A DNA stretch of 13,717 bases from Baffinella frigidus. Its lineage: Eukaryota; Cryptophyceae; Cryptomonadales; Baffinellaceae. Shown piece by piece: positions 13,625 to 13,717 of the stretch; within the stretch, counting starts at the first letter, position 1, and every line of letters begins with the position of its first letter. The translations under genes and the position numbers were made by a program. Location: NCBI GenBank assembly GCA_026770585.1, contig MU647408.1:61828-75544 (forward strand). Reading direction: 5' to 3'. The notes under the pieces are model-generated. The model was not told where the DNA came from, made no database searches, and saw nothing but the letters and a program-made list of their open reading frames with translations.

Positions 13625-13717
13625 CACCCTCCCTACACCCTCCCTACACCCTCCCTACACCCTCCCTACACCCTCCCTACACCCTCCCTACACCCTCCCT
13701 ACACCCTCCCTACACCC
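13625..13717. repeat. 11-bp minisatellite running off the window end
   Basis: At least eight exact copies of ACCCTCCCTAC occupy the last 93 bases. The other strand carries GTAGGGAGGGT, which has paired G triplets in every unit and could fold into a G-quadruplex. It begins just after the GTAACT donor of module M5, so it is probably intronic. Confidence 0.95.

Overview
The window looks like nuclear DNA of a eukaryote, most likely an alga or another protist. The evidence is GT-AG introns whose flanking exons keep phase, a high density of short foldback transposons flanked by TA, degenerate telomere-like (CCCTAAA/CCCTCAA) minisatellites, and the absence of any complete bacterial-style gene, operon or ribosome binding site. 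The species cannot be named from the sequence; a GC-rich stramenopile-type alga is a guess. No rRNA, tRNA or CRISPR array was seen, and no protein family was recognised with confidence.

Left and middle part (1-9130): essentially no supportable gene. This is a dense graveyard of small repeats. Family A is a roughly 110-117 bp element, almost one complete hairpin, with ends CAGGGGTACC...GGTACCCCTG flanked by TA; about 14 full or partial copies plus several stray ends are present. Family B is a 100-101 bp element with ends TCCCTTAAGTG...CACTTAAGGGA flanked by TA; there are 7 copies, three of them nested inside A copies, so B moved after A. Family C is a roughly 300 bp interspersed repeat with at least six copies in both orientations, keeping a shared open frame. 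There are also older AT-rich inverted-repeat elements (140-290, 651-777, 896-1026), a diverged duplicated block (304-521, 1906-2094, and pieces at 2424-2490 and 3082-3245), a six-copy 30-bp tandem array (2841-3011), and several perfect palindromes.

9131-10550: unique-looking sequence with purine and pyrimidine tracts, a 38-nt palindrome, and an AT-richer stretch before 10553. Long open frames here lack ATG starts and are not convincing.

Right part (10550-13717): the only credible coding material, all on the + strand. It comprises (i) a probable spliced gene with a twin-arginine-flanked hydrophobic segment followed by a charged Trp/Glu-rich domain (about 10764-11508); (ii) an exon-like open frame after a CAG acceptor at 11954 that continues only by changing frame, so it is a decayed gene or a sequencing-affected exon; and (iii) a series of small phase-0 exons at 12991-13614 encoding a repeated Val-Gly-Gly-Val-Gly-Ala-Val-Thr-Val-Thr-Gly-Gly module, separated by introns filled with telomere-like minisatellites and containing B and C elements. 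The window ends inside an 11-bp minisatellite. Whether (i), (ii) and (iii) belong to one gene cannot be decided from sequence alone.
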